From a bacterium (GTDB lineage: Bacteria; Desulfobacterota; DSWW01), in the NCBI GenBank assembly GCA_028277985.1, contig JANQFG010000069.1, positions 109,887 through 173,886 of the forward strand: 64,000 nt of DNA, read 5' to 3'. This document shows, in pieces, positions 1 through 9,535 of this stretch. The position numbers and the translations under genes are program-made. Positions within the stretch are counted from its first letter, which is position 1, and every line of letters begins with the position of its first letter. The notes below the pieces were generated by a model. It searched no databases, was not told where the DNA came from, and worked only from the letters and a program-made list of their open reading frames with translations.

Positions 1-1
1 T

Positions 2-997
2 TCGGAGCACATGGCCTGCGACATGGTGGTGGAACCGATTCTCTACTCGTTGATCGCGGTGGCAGATACGGGATGCGGGATCGAGACGGAGGAGGACCTC
101 CTGCCCCAATCGGAAGAAGGGGCGGTCTTTTCCCACCACTACAAGCCTCAGATCCGGGATGAGAAAGACCTCGATAAGATCCAGGCCCCGCAGGTGACTC
201 ATCTGGAGGACATCACGGAAGGGATATATGAGCTGCGGAGCGAGATTTTCGGCGGAATCCTCGAGGTCAAGAAACGTGGCGTCAACCAGGGATTCTTCTT
301 TCCCTGGGACGAGCTGGTCACCTGGTGGGGGCCGGAGCAGGCCCTCATGGATCTGGTCGAGAAGCCCGAGCTGGTCCACGAAGCCATGGAGCGTCTCACC
401 CGAGCCTACCTTTCACGCGTAGACCAGTGGGAAGAGCTGAACCTCCTCACCTTGGATGAAGGCCACTATTATACCGGCTCTGGTGGCTTGCCCTACACGG
501 ACGAGTTGCCTGGGCCAAACGTGGACTCCTCCGAGCATGTGAAGACAGATAACCTGTGGGGATATTCGACCGCACAGATCTTCACCGCCGTCTCTCCCAC
601 GATGCACGAGGAGTTCTCCTTACGCTACGAGAAGCGCCTGCTGGAGCGGTTCGGCCTGAACTACTACGGCTGTTGTGAGGCCCTTCATCACAAGGTGCAT
701 CTGCTCCGATCCATACCCAACCTCCGCAAGGTCTCGATGAGCCCCTGGGCAGATATCGAAAAGGGGGTGGAAGCAATCGGAGAGGACTACGTCCTTTCCA
801 TCAAACCAAGCCCTGCCGTGTTCGCACGCGCATGGAACCCGGATAGGGTCCGAAAGGAATTGGAGCAGATCGTGGAGAAGACGCGAGGCTGTTCGGTCGA
901 GATCATCATGAAGGATATCTCCACGGTGAGCTGCAAACCGGAGCGTCTCCGGGAATGGGCGAATCTGGCCATGTCGGTAGTGAAGAGCGTGGAGTGA
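2..997 (+). CDS. Uroporphyrinogen-decarboxylase-like protein (5' partial)
   Basis: The frame is open to the window edge and codes Ser-Glu-His before the first Met at base 11, so the N-terminus lies upstream; about 331 residues are visible. The sequence resembles the URO-D/corrinoid-methyltransferase fold, with a C-terminal stretch GCCEALHHK (about residues 222-230) that recalls the GxCExxH signature of URO-D-like proteins outside haem synthesis. Members of this branch often act as methyltransferases or have no known role. It is followed 15 bp later by a GH29-like gene, then a GH3 glucosidase, so it may belong to a carbohydrate-use operon. True haem-pathway URO-D is unlikely. The family call is from motif memory; the substrate is unknown. 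Confidence 0.6.
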   Translation, partial: SEHMACDMVVEPILYSLIAVADTGCGIETEEDLLPQSEEGAVFSHHYKPQIRDEKDLDKIQAPQVTHLEDITEGIYELRSEIFGGILEVKKRGVNQGFFFPWDELVTWWGPEQALMDLVEKPELVHEAMERLTRAYLSRVDQWEELNLLTLDEGHYYTGSGGLPYTDELPGPNVDSSEHVKTDNLWGYSTAQIFTAVSPTMHEEFSLRYEKRLLERFGLNYYGCCEALHHKVHLLRSIPNLRKVSMSPWADIEKGVEAIGEDYVLSIKPSPAVFARAWNPDRVRKELEQIVEKTRGCSVEIIMKDISTVSCKPERLREWANLAMSVVKSVE

Positions 998-1011
998 TTC
1001 CGGGGGGAGAG

Positions 1012-2388
1012 ATGATAGGACAGATTATCGGCACACGTCTGATTCTCGAAGTGCTCGGCAGCCTCTTCACGTTCGGCATGCGGGCCCTGAGGCTGCTCTT
1101 TCGTCCGATGCAGATCGTCGGTAACGATGCAGATACACCCTGGTGGCGGAAGCCCGGGCTCGCGATTATGTACCAGATCGAGTCTCGCCCCGGTTGGGGA
1201 TGGGACAGGGACTACGAGAAGTTCAATGCAAGCCTGATCGACTCGGAGGGGAACTGCACGTTCAAAGGCCAGGATTGCAGAATCGACGAATGGATGAATC
1301 TGAGTAGAAAAGCATGCGTCGACTATCATTCCTTCGAGGCGAAGTGGCACGATGGGATCTGCTGGTTTCGCACCACCTCGACGGAATGGAAGACCGACAA
1401 GGACCACGCCGGGGAGTTTGCGGTGAAGAGCAAACGGGCCGGGATCCCCTTCATGTATTACTATTCCTCGCTCTTCGATCACAACCCTCGGTTCGACGCC
1501 GTCCAGCCGAACCGGCACGTCACCATGTCCTTCATCGGAAAGGTGAAGGGGGCCGGCTATCTCGAATACCTGGAACATCACTATGATGAGATCATGAGCC
1601 AGTGCGAACCGGACGGGATGTGGCTGGACTGGTACTGGCCGGGGGACAGGACCACGGATCGTTCGATCGAGATCTTCAGGAATCGATACCCCCATGTACC
1701 CATCGCCTTCAACATCAGCAACCTGTTCTGGAGTGCCTACGGTCGGATCGATTTTACGTCAGGTGAGGCTCATGTGCTGGATGGACCCTATATGGGGTTC
1801 AACGGAGAGTTCGTCGTCTTCAAGAGTGCCTGGAAATGGGCCAATTTGAATCGAAGGCTTTTCGACCACGCCTGGGAACTGTGCACGCCTGCCGGCAAGT
1901 GGTGGCAGGACCCGACGCTCCGGGAGGATCCGCGAGACCTGTTGCGGATGGCCGCGATCATTCTTGCGTGCGGGGGCAAACTGCACATCGGAGCTACCGT
2001 GATGATGGACGGAACGATCTTCCCGGACCAACAGGAGCAACTCGAGATGCTGGGAGGGTGGTACGGTCCTCGAAAAGAGTACTTCCGACAGGGGAGGGCG
2101 CTTCGGTACAGGCGGTCCACGCCCCCGGGCGTGAGCGTATCCGCCAAGGACACGAAGGTTGTTGCCACCGCCTTCAAAGACGGGTATCTTCTTCATCTGA
2201 TCCACATGACGGGGAAGCTGGAGGATCTTTCCGTGTGTTTGAAAGGACATCTGTGGCGAAATGCGACAGAGGTCCTCCTGGAGCCTGCACACAAGACTGT
2301 GGACACTCGTATCGACAGCGATGAAACGACCGTTCGAATCCCGTCGGGTGATATGGATCCTGTCGACACCATCCTGTTCGTGCGCTAG
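1012..2388 (+). CDS. GH29-like (alpha-L-fucosidase-related) glycoside hydrolase
   Basis: A 458-aa protein. An in-frame ATG at 955 lies inside the upstream gene; ATG 1012 is preferred because a GGGGGAG ribosome site sits just before it. The region around residues 98-140 (EAKWHDGICWF, then KRAGIPFMYYYSS) matches the GH29 pattern AKHHDGF...W followed by a (beta/alpha)8 strand, and MWLDWYW near residue 203 is where the catalytic Asp of the WFDG motif would lie. The N-terminus is hydrophobic (about residues 1-25) and could be a membrane anchor or a signal without a clear cleavage site. It probably hydrolyses glycosides in concert with the GH3 enzyme downstream. It is divergent from characterised fucosidases, so specificity is open. 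Confidence 0.6.
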   Translation: MIGQIIGTRLILEVLGSLFTFGMRALRLLFRPMQIVGNDADTPWWRKPGLAIMYQIESRPGWGWDRDYEKFNASLIDSEGNCTFKGQDCRIDEWMNLSRKACVDYHSFEAKWHDGICWFRTTSTEWKTDKDHAGEFAVKSKRAGIPFMYYYSSLFDHNPRFDAVQPNRHVTMSFIGKVKGAGYLEYLEHHYDEIMSQCEPDGMWLDWYWPGDRTTDRSIEIFRNRYPHVPIAFNISNLFWSAYGRIDFTSGEAHVLDGPYMGFNGEFVVFKSAWKWANLNRRLFDHAWELCTPAGKWWQDPTLREDPRDLLRMAAIILACGGKLHIGATVMMDGTIFPDQQEQLEMLGGWYGPRKEYFRQGRALRYRRSTPPGVSVSAKDTKVVATAFKDGYLLHLIHMTGKLEDLSVCLKGHLWRNATEVLLEPAHKTVDTRIDSDETTVRIPSGDMDPVDTILFVR

Positions 2389-2432
2389 TCCTGGAGCGGT
2401 GATTTCGGCAACCGCCACGGTGGGGGAAAGAA

Positions 2433-4823
2433 ATGCCCGGAGCCAAGGATGACTATCGTAATGCGAGTCTAGCCGTCGAGGACCGTGCCCGCGACCTTCT
2501 GGCAAGGATGAGCATGGAGGAGAAGGTTGCCCAGGTGGGATCCGTCTGGGGCCCCGATCTGCTCGAGGGGGAGCGTTTCAGCGCGGAGAAGGCGGAACCG
2601 ACCCTGGCCCAGGGAATCGGCCACGTCTCTCGTCTGGGTACCGCAACCACTCTGCGGCCGGGGAACCTGGCCTCCGTTACAAACGAGATCCAGCGCTACA
2701 TCCTCGAGAAAACACGGCTGGGTATACCGGCCCTGCTCCACGAGGAGAGCTGTGCGGGTTTGACGACTCGTGATGCAACTCAGTTCCCGCAGGCGATCGG
2801 GCTAGCCAGCACCTGGGAACCGGATCTCGTAGAGTCCATGGCAGGGGTGATTCGAGAGGAAATGCTGGCGGTCGGCGCACGTCAGACTCTCGCCCCTGTG
2901 CTCGACGTGGCGCGCGATCCACGATGGGGCCGCTCCGAGGAGACTTTCGGGGAAGACCCGTATCTTGTGGGCCGTATGGGTGTGGCATATGTCAAAGGGA
3001 TCCAGGGCCCTTCGCTTTCAGACGGGGTGGCCGCCACCGGGAAGCACTTCCTCGGCTACGGCGCTCCGGAGGGAGGCATGAACTGGGCGCCCTGCCAACT
3101 CCCTCGTAGGGAGCTGCTCGAGAGGATCCTGCCGCCCTTTGAGGCTGCGATTCATGAGGCGGGCATCGCGACCATCATGAACGGATATCACGAGATCGAC
3201 GGAGTCCCCTGCGGGGCGTCCAAAGAGCTTCTGGACGATTTGCTCAGGGGCGAGCTCGGCTTCGACGGGCCCGTGGTGTCCGATTACCTGACCCTGGTGT
3301 TCTTGATGATCTACCATCGCATCACCGAGGACAGAGGAGAAGCCGCGGCGCGAGCCCTCGAGGCAGGGCTCGACCTGGAACTGCCTCGCCTCGATTTTTT
3401 TCAGGATCTGCCTGCTGCCATCGAGGCAGGTAGGATCGAAGAGGCAGTCCTGGACCGGTCGGTCGGCCGTATGCTTCGTCTGAAGTTCGAGCTGGGTCTG
3501 TTCGAGTCTCCTTACGTTGATCACGGCCCTGCTGCGGAGGCCTTCTCACGACAGGATTCACTCGATCTTGCGAGGAAGATCGGGGGGAAGTCATGCGTGT
3601 TGTTGAAGAACGACGGGGTGCTTCCACTGAGTCGTGAGATATCCAGAATTACCGTCATCGGACCGAATGCCGCGAGTGTTCGGCACCTGCAGGGTGGATA
3701 TCACTACCCGACCCATTCGGAGCCGCAATTTGGGCCGATTTACGATGGGGAGCCTCCCCCGGACGCACCGTCCGCATTCTCGGGCGACTTTCTCGCAGGT
3801 GCCGTAGATCCGAATCTCGATTTGAAGGCCCTCCTCCCACCCACCGTTACAATTCTGGAAGGCATCCGGGAGGCGGTAACCCCGGAAACGAAAATCGTGC
3901 ACGTACAAGGTTGCGATATTCAAGACCCGGATACGAGCGGCCTGGATGAGGCCGTGGAAGCAGCAAGAGGAGCAGAAGTTGCGGTGGTGGTCGTTGGGTG
4001 CCGGTCCGGGCTGCTAAAGGGATACAGCAGCGGCGAGGCGAACGACTCGGCCGGGCTTAGACTCCCGGGGGCCCAGAGCGATCTGGTCCGGAAGGTCTCG
4101 GCGACCGGGACGCCCACCGTGGTGATACTGATTTCGGGTCGCATCCTGGTTCTGTCGGAGATGGTGGAGGGACCCGATGCGATCCTTCAGGCCTGGGTGC
4201 CGGGACAAGAAGGCGGCCATGCGGTGGCCGATGTTCTGTTCGGTGAAGTGAATCCTGCCGGGAGGCTTCCCGTTACCATGCCGAGGGCTCCGGGCCAGCT
4301 TCCGCTCTACTACAATCACAAACCCTCGGGCGCATTCAGTCAATTCCACGGTGACTATGCCGACCTTCCGGCCTCTCCCCTGTACTGTTTCGGGCACGGC
4401 CTGTCGTACACGAGCTTCGAATACAGGGACCTAGAGATTTCGTCCCCCGAGGTGGCGGCCGGGGACTTGCTGGAGATCTCGTGCGTTGTGAAGAACGTGG
4501 GTGAACGTTCGGGCGACGAGGTCATTCAACTCTACGTGCGGCAACCCAACACGAGGGTGACCCGTCCGGTACAGGAGCTGAAGGGGTTTACGCGGGTGGA
4601 GGTGATGCCCGGGCGGGAGAGGCGCGTGCGTTTCATGCTGGACATTCGGCACTTTGCCTTTTACGATACCGACATGCGCTTCGTCGTGGAGCCGGGCAGC
4701 GTGGAGATCATGGTGGGTGCCTCGTGCCAGGATATTCGGCTTCGCGGGGAGGCCCGGATCGTGGGCGAGCGGACAGAGGTGAGCCGTGCGGATATTCCTC
4801 CCACCTCTGTTAGGCTCGACTGA
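2433..4823 (+). CDS. Glycoside hydrolase family 3 (beta-glucosidase/xylosidase-like)
   Basis: A 796-aa protein with the full GH3 layout: N-terminal (beta/alpha)8 domain (about 1-300), alpha/beta sandwich (about 370-620) and C-terminal fibronectin-III-like domain (about 690-770). GKHFLGYG near residue 205 is the conserved KHF motif, and GPVVSDY near residue 280 carries the catalytic nucleophile Asp. No signal peptide is visible, so it is probably cytoplasmic and acts on imported oligosaccharides. A GGGGGAAAG ribosome site precedes ATG 2433. It lies 44 bp after the GH29-like gene and 33 bp before the IlvD/Edd dehydratase, which suggests one operon. The family is secure; whether it prefers glucosides or xylosides cannot be told. 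Confidence 0.9.
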   Translation: MPGAKDDYRNASLAVEDRARDLLARMSMEEKVAQVGSVWGPDLLEGERFSAEKAEPTLAQGIGHVSRLGTATTLRPGNLASVTNEIQRYILEKTRLGIPALLHEESCAGLTTRDATQFPQAIGLASTWEPDLVESMAGVIREEMLAVGARQTLAPVLDVARDPRWGRSEETFGEDPYLVGRMGVAYVKGIQGPSLSDGVAATGKHFLGYGAPEGGMNWAPCQLPRRELLERILPPFEAAIHEAGIATIMNGYHEIDGVPCGASKELLDDLLRGELGFDGPVVSDYLTLVFLMIYHRITEDRGEAAARALEAGLDLELPRLDFFQDLPAAIEAGRIEEAVLDRSVGRMLRLKFELGLFESPYVDHGPAAEAFSRQDSLDLARKIGGKSCVLLKNDGVLPLSREISRITVIGPNAASVRHLQGGYHYPTHSEPQFGPIYDGEPPPDAPSAFSGDFLAGAVDPNLDLKALLPPTVTILEGIREAVTPETKIVHVQGCDIQDPDTSGLDEAVEAARGAEVAVVVVGCRSGLLKGYSSGEANDSAGLRLPGAQSDLVRKVSATGTPTVVILISGRILVLSEMVEGPDAILQAWVPGQEGGHAVADVLFGEVNPAGRLPVTMPRAPGQLPLYYNHKPSGAFSQFHGDYADLPASPLYCFGHGLSYTSFEYRDLEISSPEVAAGDLLEISCVVKNVGERSGDEVIQLYVRQPNTRVTRPVQELKGFTRVEVMPGRERRVRFMLDIRHFAFYDTDMRFVVEPGSVEIMVGASCQDIRLRGEARIVGERTEVSRADIPPTSVRLD

Positions 4824-4856
4824 TGCTTGCGCCCACCACCTTTCTAGGAGGTTGAG

Positions 4857-6569
4857 TTGGGCAAGAAGAAACAGCCGGAAGGCATCTACAAGAACCTGAC
4901 CTCCTACGGTGACGTAGAATTCAGCAAGTACATGCGTCGCGCTTTCCTGGCTGCGGCCGGCTACGATGAAGAAGATCTGGAACGGCCCATCGTCGGGATC
5001 GCGGATACCTCATCCGATTACAACCCGTGCCACCGGCAGATGCCCGAGCTGGTGGACGCGGTCAAACGGGGGGTGCTCGAGGCCGGCGGGCTGCCGCTCG
5101 TGTTCCCGACCCTTTCCCTGAATGAGGTGCTCGTCAGCCCCACCACCATGCTGTACCGGAACCTGCTGGCCATGGTCACCGAAGAGATGATCCGGGCCCA
5201 GCCGATGGATGCCGTGGTGCTTATGGGCGGGTGTGACAAGACCGTGCCGGCCCAGCTGATGGCGGCGATCTCAGCAGACGTCCCGGCCATCTCGGTGGTC
5301 ACGGGTCCGATGATGACCGGAAGCTTTCGCGGCGAACCGCTCGGTGCTTGTACGGATTGCAGAAGGTTCTGGGCCGAGCACCGCGCAGGCGAGCTCGACG
5401 AGCTGGAAATCCGGGAAGTCGAGCAGTCCCTTTGTCCCACCGCAGGGACCTGCATGGTCATGGGTACCGCCTCCACCATGGCATGTGCCACGGAGGCGCT
5501 CGGAATGATGCTTCCGGGGGGCGCGACTCCGCCGTCCGGGGCCGGGGACCGACTGCGCAACGCGGTGGCCTCGGGTCGTCGTGCCGTAGGCCTGGCAAAG
5601 GCCGATGCGAGGCCTTCCACCTTCCTGACTCGAAACTCATTCATGAACGCCCTGACCGTGCTTTCCGCGGTGAGTGGCTCTACGAACGCCGTGATTCATC
5701 TCACGGCCATGGCGCTCCGCGCCGGTATTCGTCTCACCCTGGATGATTTCCACGAGGTTTCATCAAGGGTGCCGGTTCTGGTGGATTGCAAGCCGGCCGG
5801 CTCGGGCTACATGGAGGATTTCCACAACGCGGGTGGGGTCCCAGCGCTGTTGAAGGTCCTCGAACCCGTGCTGGATGGTTCCTGCGAGGGGGTAGCCGGG
5901 AGGTCGTTGGGAGAGATGCTTGCCGACGCGGCGTCCCCAGGCTCGTGGCAATCTACGGTTCGCAGCTTGGACGAGCCTGTTGCTCCTCCCGGCGCGCTTG
6001 CAGCCCTTTATGGTTCCCTGGCCCCCGATGGTGCGGTCATCAAGGTAGCTGCTGCTACCCCTTCATTGCTAAGACATAGGGGAACGGCGGTTGTCTTCGA
6101 ATCTGCCGAAGACCTGGTGAACCGTATCGACGACCCCTCCCTGTCGATCGATCCGGAGTCGGTCCTGGTTCTACGGAACGCAGGGCCCATCGGGGCGGGC
6201 ATGCCGGAAGCGGGTTGCCTCACCATCCCGAAACGACTTGCGAGCCAAGGGGTCCGCGACATGGTTCGTGTGACCGATGCGAGGATGAGCGGAACAGCCT
6301 TCGGGACAGTGGTTCTTCACTGTTGCCCGGAAGCCGCAACCGGCGGCCCACTTGCCCTGGTCCGAGATGGAGATCCGATCGAGCTCGACACGAAGGAGCG
6401 ACGGATCGACCTGTGTGTAGACCCGGCTGAGCTGGATCGACGTCGCGCCGAGCTCGTGCAACCCTCGATTCCGAAACGGGGCTGGGCAAACCTCCACGGC
6501 CGGAGTGTTCTGCCCGCCCATCTGGGAGCCGATATGGACTTCTTGGCTCCCGACAACATAAGCCGCTGA
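4857..6569 (+). CDS. IlvD/Edd-family dehydratase, probably aldonic-acid dehydratase
   Basis: A 570-aa protein starting at TTG 4857, fixed by a perfect AGGAGG five bases upstream. It contains the Fe-S cluster cysteines of the family: SDYNPCH near residue 59, GGCDKT near 127 and CPTAGTC near 197-203, plus the conserved C-terminal segment with GPIGAGMPE. Family members dehydrate dihydroxy-acids (branched amino-acid synthesis) or sugar acids such as gluconate, xylonate and arabinonate. Placement directly behind two glycosidases favours a sugar-acid substrate, feeding a non-phosphorylative or Entner-Doudoroff-like route. No ilv genes are nearby. Family assignment is strong; substrate is inference. 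Confidence 0.85.
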   Translation: MGKKKQPEGIYKNLTSYGDVEFSKYMRRAFLAAAGYDEEDLERPIVGIADTSSDYNPCHRQMPELVDAVKRGVLEAGGLPLVFPTLSLNEVLVSPTTMLYRNLLAMVTEEMIRAQPMDAVVLMGGCDKTVPAQLMAAISADVPAISVVTGPMMTGSFRGEPLGACTDCRRFWAEHRAGELDELEIREVEQSLCPTAGTCMVMGTASTMACATEALGMMLPGGATPPSGAGDRLRNAVASGRRAVGLAKADARPSTFLTRNSFMNALTVLSAVSGSTNAVIHLTAMALRAGIRLTLDDFHEVSSRVPVLVDCKPAGSGYMEDFHNAGGVPALLKVLEPVLDGSCEGVAGRSLGEMLADAASPGSWQSTVRSLDEPVAPPGALAALYGSLAPDGAVIKVAAATPSLLRHRGTAVVFESAEDLVNRIDDPSLSIDPESVLVLRNAGPIGAGMPEAGCLTIPKRLASQGVRDMVRVTDARMSGTAFGTVVLHCCPEAATGGPLALVRDGDPIELDTKERRIDLCVDPAELDRRRAELVQPSIPKRGWANLHGRSVLPAHLGADMDFLAPDNISR

Positions 6570-6783
6570 CTCCCGAGCGACTCTTATCCCCCTTGCCGTC
6601 TACGCAAAGAGGGATTTCTTTGACTCGATAGAACGCCCGGAGGATGCCGCAAATGTGGGTGATTCTCCTGTAAACGGCAACGGGATGCCTTGTTGAGGCG
6701 CAGTCAGCATCTTGTCGGTGGTGATACAAAGATCCAATAGGTCAAGAGAAGATATGGAACGCCGGAAGAAAGGATACGGACAG

Positions 6784-7158
6784 ATGACAAGGTCACTTGT
6801 GATCTCTTTGCTTGCCGCTCTCCTCTTGAGCGGGTGTGTCGATCTCACGGTGGAAAAGTATCACGACTTCTACTATGACTATCGACAAGCACTCAATGTG
6901 ATGTGTGAGGACAATCTGGGAGGAGAATTCATAGGCATAGTCTATCCCCAAGAATCCTGGAACGGTCAAGTTCATCATGTGATGAATCTTCTGGAACTGG
7001 GAATGAATCCGTTCGCCGACGAGGTCCACTGCGATCTGGAAGATAATCGCTACGACTGCTGCGGTGAGGTGAGTTTTCCCCCATGGGTGGAGGCGCGTTC
7101 GGTCACTCTATACTGCGGCAAATATAGATGTATGTGCTATGGGGAGACCTGTGCATAG
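6784..7158 (+). CDS. Small Cys-rich lipoprotein, unknown function
   Basis: A predicted 124-aa lipoprotein. Earlier in-frame ATGs exist at 6712 and 6754, but 6784 has an AGGA ribosome site nine bases upstream and yields a clean signal: MTRSL, a Leu/Ala-rich core, then lipobox LLSGC. The mature part is short and ends with several cysteines (EDNRYDCCGE, CGKYRCMCYGETCA), which suggests disulfides in the cell envelope. I do not recognise a family. It stands alone between the sugar operon and an iron-sulfur flavoprotein; the about 245 bp after it show no clear feature. Confidence 0.6.
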   Translation: MTRSLVISLLAALLLSGCVDLTVEKYHDFYYDYRQALNVMCEDNLGGEFIGIVYPQESWNGQVHHVMNLLELGMNPFADEVHCDLEDNRYDCCGEVSFPPWVEARSVTLYCGKYRCMCYGETCA

Positions 7159-7403
7159 ACTTGTGTCCCAACCGTGTGACGAGAATTAGAGGGATTGCGG
7201 TGAAATCGCTTGTCCCTCCAAACGGCGAGTGACGGAGTCGCAACCCTTCTGATCTGTGTCTCCATTCGAGTGCAAGGAAATGATTCCGTCAGGAAGCGAG
7301 CAATCGAGGTCATCATAGTAGGGTTTCGTTCTCTTTAACATACAACTCCGGTCGTCGATATTCTGTGGGCTTTCCGTAACCCATTTCCTCAGGGAGGAGA
7401 AAC

Positions 7404-7979
7404 ATGAAGGTTGTTTGTTTGTTCGGGAGTCCCAAATCGAAAGGGAACAGCGCATTTCTTGCGCAACGCTTCTGCGCAGCTGCTGAGGCCAAGGGTGCAG
7501 AGGTTGAGACATTCAGCTTGAATGAACTCACCTATCGTGGTTGCCAGGCCTGTATGGCATGTAAAAGAAAGCACGACCGGTGTGTTCTCGAGGACGATTT
7601 GGGGCCGGTACTGAACGCTGTCAGGCAGACCGATGTCCTGGTATTGGCCTCACCGGTCTACTACGGAGAAGTAACGAGCCAGATGAAGGGCTTCATTGAC
7701 CGTACTTTTTCTTTTCTCACCCCGGAATTCAAAACCAATCCGCAGAATATGAGCCGTCTGGCTGCGGGGAAGAGTCTGGTGTTCATTCAGGTACAGACCG
7801 CTGATGATGAATCCAGTTTCAATGATATCTTTCCGAGATACGCACCCTTTTTCAAATGGTTCGGCTTTGCTGATCATCATCTCATCCGGGCCTGCGGCGT
7901 CCCGAATCCCGGCGATGTGAAGGACAAGGAGGAGGTGCTCAAGCAGGTTGAAGAGACGGCTTCTGTGTTGTTTGGGTGA
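7404..7979 (+). CDS. Iron-sulfur flavoprotein / NADPH-dependent FMN reductase family
   Basis: A 191-aa flavodoxin-fold protein. The N-terminal GSPKSKGNS loop (about residues 8-16) is the FMN-phosphate site. Cysteines 47, 50, 53 and 60 form CX2CX2CX6C, close to the CX2CX2CX5C motif that binds a [4Fe-4S] cluster in archaeal Isf. SPVYYGEVTSQMKGFIDR near residue 80 is typical of the family. Such proteins pass electrons between ferredoxin and unknown acceptors in anaerobes. The start has a strong AGGGAGGAG site. It is monocistronic here. A related protein with a C-terminal SCP2 domain is at 55162. Confidence 0.85.
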   Translation: MKVVCLFGSPKSKGNSAFLAQRFCAAAEAKGAEVETFSLNELTYRGCQACMACKRKHDRCVLEDDLGPVLNAVRQTDVLVLASPVYYGEVTSQMKGFIDRTFSFLTPEFKTNPQNMSRLAAGKSLVFIQVQTADDESSFNDIFPRYAPFFKWFGFADHHLIRACGVPNPGDVKDKEEVLKQVEETASVLFG

Positions 7980-8026
7980 GCAACCCGGGGACAAAGCTCC
8001 GACTAGGTGTCTACATGGAGTTACAT

Positions 8027-8297
8027 GGGGTCGGACCAAGCCAAGTGTTTGGTTCAACTAGGCAATCATGCCAAATGAGTGCCTCTGCCGGCCTTAGACA
8101 GGTTATTTCCCCCCAAAAAGCAAGGCTTAAGTCTAGCGGCAGCAATATCAGGTGAGTCTGGTCGTCTTTCTTTCTTCGATGAACTACGCACTTGTGGTGG
8201 TGATTTGACGCCCAAGAATGAGGCCTCTAAGCGGTTCGCATAGCCTTCTCAAGGGCACATTCTCAGCAATTTCAATCACCTGGCTTGGTCCGACCCC
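8027..8297. repeat. MITE-like element with perfect 17-bp terminal inverted repeats
   Basis: Bases 8027-8043 (GGGGTCGGACCAAGCCA) are the exact reverse complement of 8281-8297. The 271-bp unit fills most of the 393-bp gap between the flavoprotein gene (ends 7979) and the MerR-TetR gene (ends 8373), and holds no convincing gene. This is the form of a non-autonomous mobile element or a remnant of one. The GGGGTC tip is shared with the long palindromes at 43949 and 62848. No transposase is present in the window. Confidence 0.6.
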
Positions 8298-8372
8298 GTA
8301 TCAATATCTTCCCGCTCAAGGGGAAGCCTGAGGCGTTGATTTGCAGGCAACTCGAGAGGTCTTTCAAAGGTG

Positions 8373-9263
8373 TCAGCGATCGGAAATCCCGACCAGCAGA
8401 AAGCGTCTGAAGATGTCCAGGATCCTTTCGGTCGAGTACTTGTCGTCCATCAGAAGGCGGTAGCACAGCAGATCAAAGCCTCCCAGAACGATGTAGCTGA
8501 ACAATTCCGAGTCCTCCTGGGTCCCCGAGATCAGCCCCTCATCGTGCGCCTTCCTTATGTCCTGTTCCAAAGGGTCCAGGATCCTCCTGTAGATCGCTTG
8601 AACACTCAACTCCCGCCTGCTCTCCGGGCCGATCGACTCCGCACGGATGATGTCGAGGATCTTATGGTATTTCTCGTAAAACCGGATGTAGGCTTCCCCG
8701 CGTTTGGTCATGCGGACAAAAAAGTCAGACTCGTCTACGATCGTCTGCTCGGTTTGCGTAAGCTCCCCCACGATGTGATCAAAGACCGCGACCAGGAGGT
8801 CGTGCTTGTTGTCGAAGTACAGGTAAAAGGTTCGCTTGGATATGTGCAGGGTATCCGTGACGTGGCTCACGTGTGTGCGAAGATACCCCTTGGAAGAAAA
8901 GAGCTCTATGGCCGCCTCGACAATTCGCTGCCTCTGCTTCTTGCCCTTTGAGCGAGGAGCGGCTTTCGTCTCAGGTGCGGCGAATTCCGTTGGTGACGAT
9001 CTCCAGTAATCTCCGAAGCGCAGCCGAACTTCCTGGCGGATGGCAGCGACCGGCATGCCCCGTTCCTCCCGCTGTTTCCGAATGTAAGTGAGACATTCCA
9101 GGTGGGCATCCGTGTATAGCGCCATCGTACGGCCGGTCTTCAAGGGTGGAGGCAGGAGCCCCTCTCTATAGTAATAGTGGATCGTGTAACGACTGACACC
9201 CGCCTTCTTGGATAGTTCCCCGATGCGCATCCAGTTGTGTGAAATCCCCGGATCTGTGTGCAT
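8373..9263 (-). CDS. MerR-TetR fusion transcriptional regulator
   Basis: A 296-aa protein with two DNA-binding domains. Residues about 12-80 are a MerR helix-turn-helix (RIGELSKKAGVSRYTIHYY, then REGLLPPP), and residues about 110-165 a TetR helix-turn-helix (RIVEAAIELFSSKGYLRT, then ISKRTFYLYFDNKHDL), followed by an all-helical TetR ligand domain. The upstream ATG at 9344 is less likely; ATG 9263 has a GGAG site five bases away. It is divergent from the FAD-oxidase operon at 9536, whose promoter lies in a large palindrome (9455-9494), the obvious target. It probably represses that operon and responds to its substrate; ligand unknown. Confidence 0.85.
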   Translation of the reverse strand: MHTDPGISHNWMRIGELSKKAGVSRYTIHYYYREGLLPPPLKTGRTMALYTDAHLECLTYIRKQREERGMPVAAIRQEVRLRFGDYWRSSPTEFAAPETKAAPRSKGKKQRQRIVEAAIELFSSKGYLRTHVSHVTDTLHISKRTFYLYFDNKHDLLVAVFDHIVGELTQTEQTIVDESDFFVRMTKRGEAYIRFYEKYHKILDIIRAESIGPESRRELSVQAIYRRILDPLEQDIRKAHDEGLISGTQEDSELFSYIVLGGFDLLCYRLLMDDKYSTERILDIFRRFLLVGISDR

Positions 9264-9431
9264 AATCACTCCATAAATTACATATACAGTAAATATACAA
9301 TTGAATCTCATCCGTCTTTTACAGCAGGCGGGAAGGAATGTCAAGAGAAAACCTCTGCAATCATAACTAATTTAATATAAAAGATAAATAGGCAAGTATA
9401 CGGAAAAGTTGAGGGGTTCCCCACATTTTCC

Positions 9432-9460
9432 TTGACAGGGAGGGGAACGGTTGCTATACA
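9432..9460 (+). promoter_or_regulatory. Sigma70 promoter of FAD oxidase operon
   Basis: TTGACA at 9432-9437 is followed after exactly 17 bp by TATACA at 9455-9460. This is close to consensus and lies 76 bp upstream of the chosen start at 9536. The -10 box forms the left arm of a palindrome. Confidence 0.75.
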
Positions 9461-9494
9461 GAAAGGAAACGTACCTGTTTCAGACTTCTGTATA
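9455..9494. promoter_or_regulatory. Palindromic operator overlapping the -10 box
   Basis: TATACAGAA (9455-9463) and TTCTGTATA (9486-9494) are perfect 9-bp inverted arms. Nested inside is GAAAC (9466-9470) with GTTTC (9477-9481). The outer arm overlaps the -10 element, so binding would block transcription. The adjacent divergent MerR-TetR regulator is the likely ligand-responsive binder. A half-site TATACAG recurs near 9284, upstream of the regulator's own gene. Confidence 0.6.
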
Positions 9495-9535
9495 CTAGCT
9501 GGAGAGCTTGAAGCATGGAAAAGGAGGTGCCGGAT

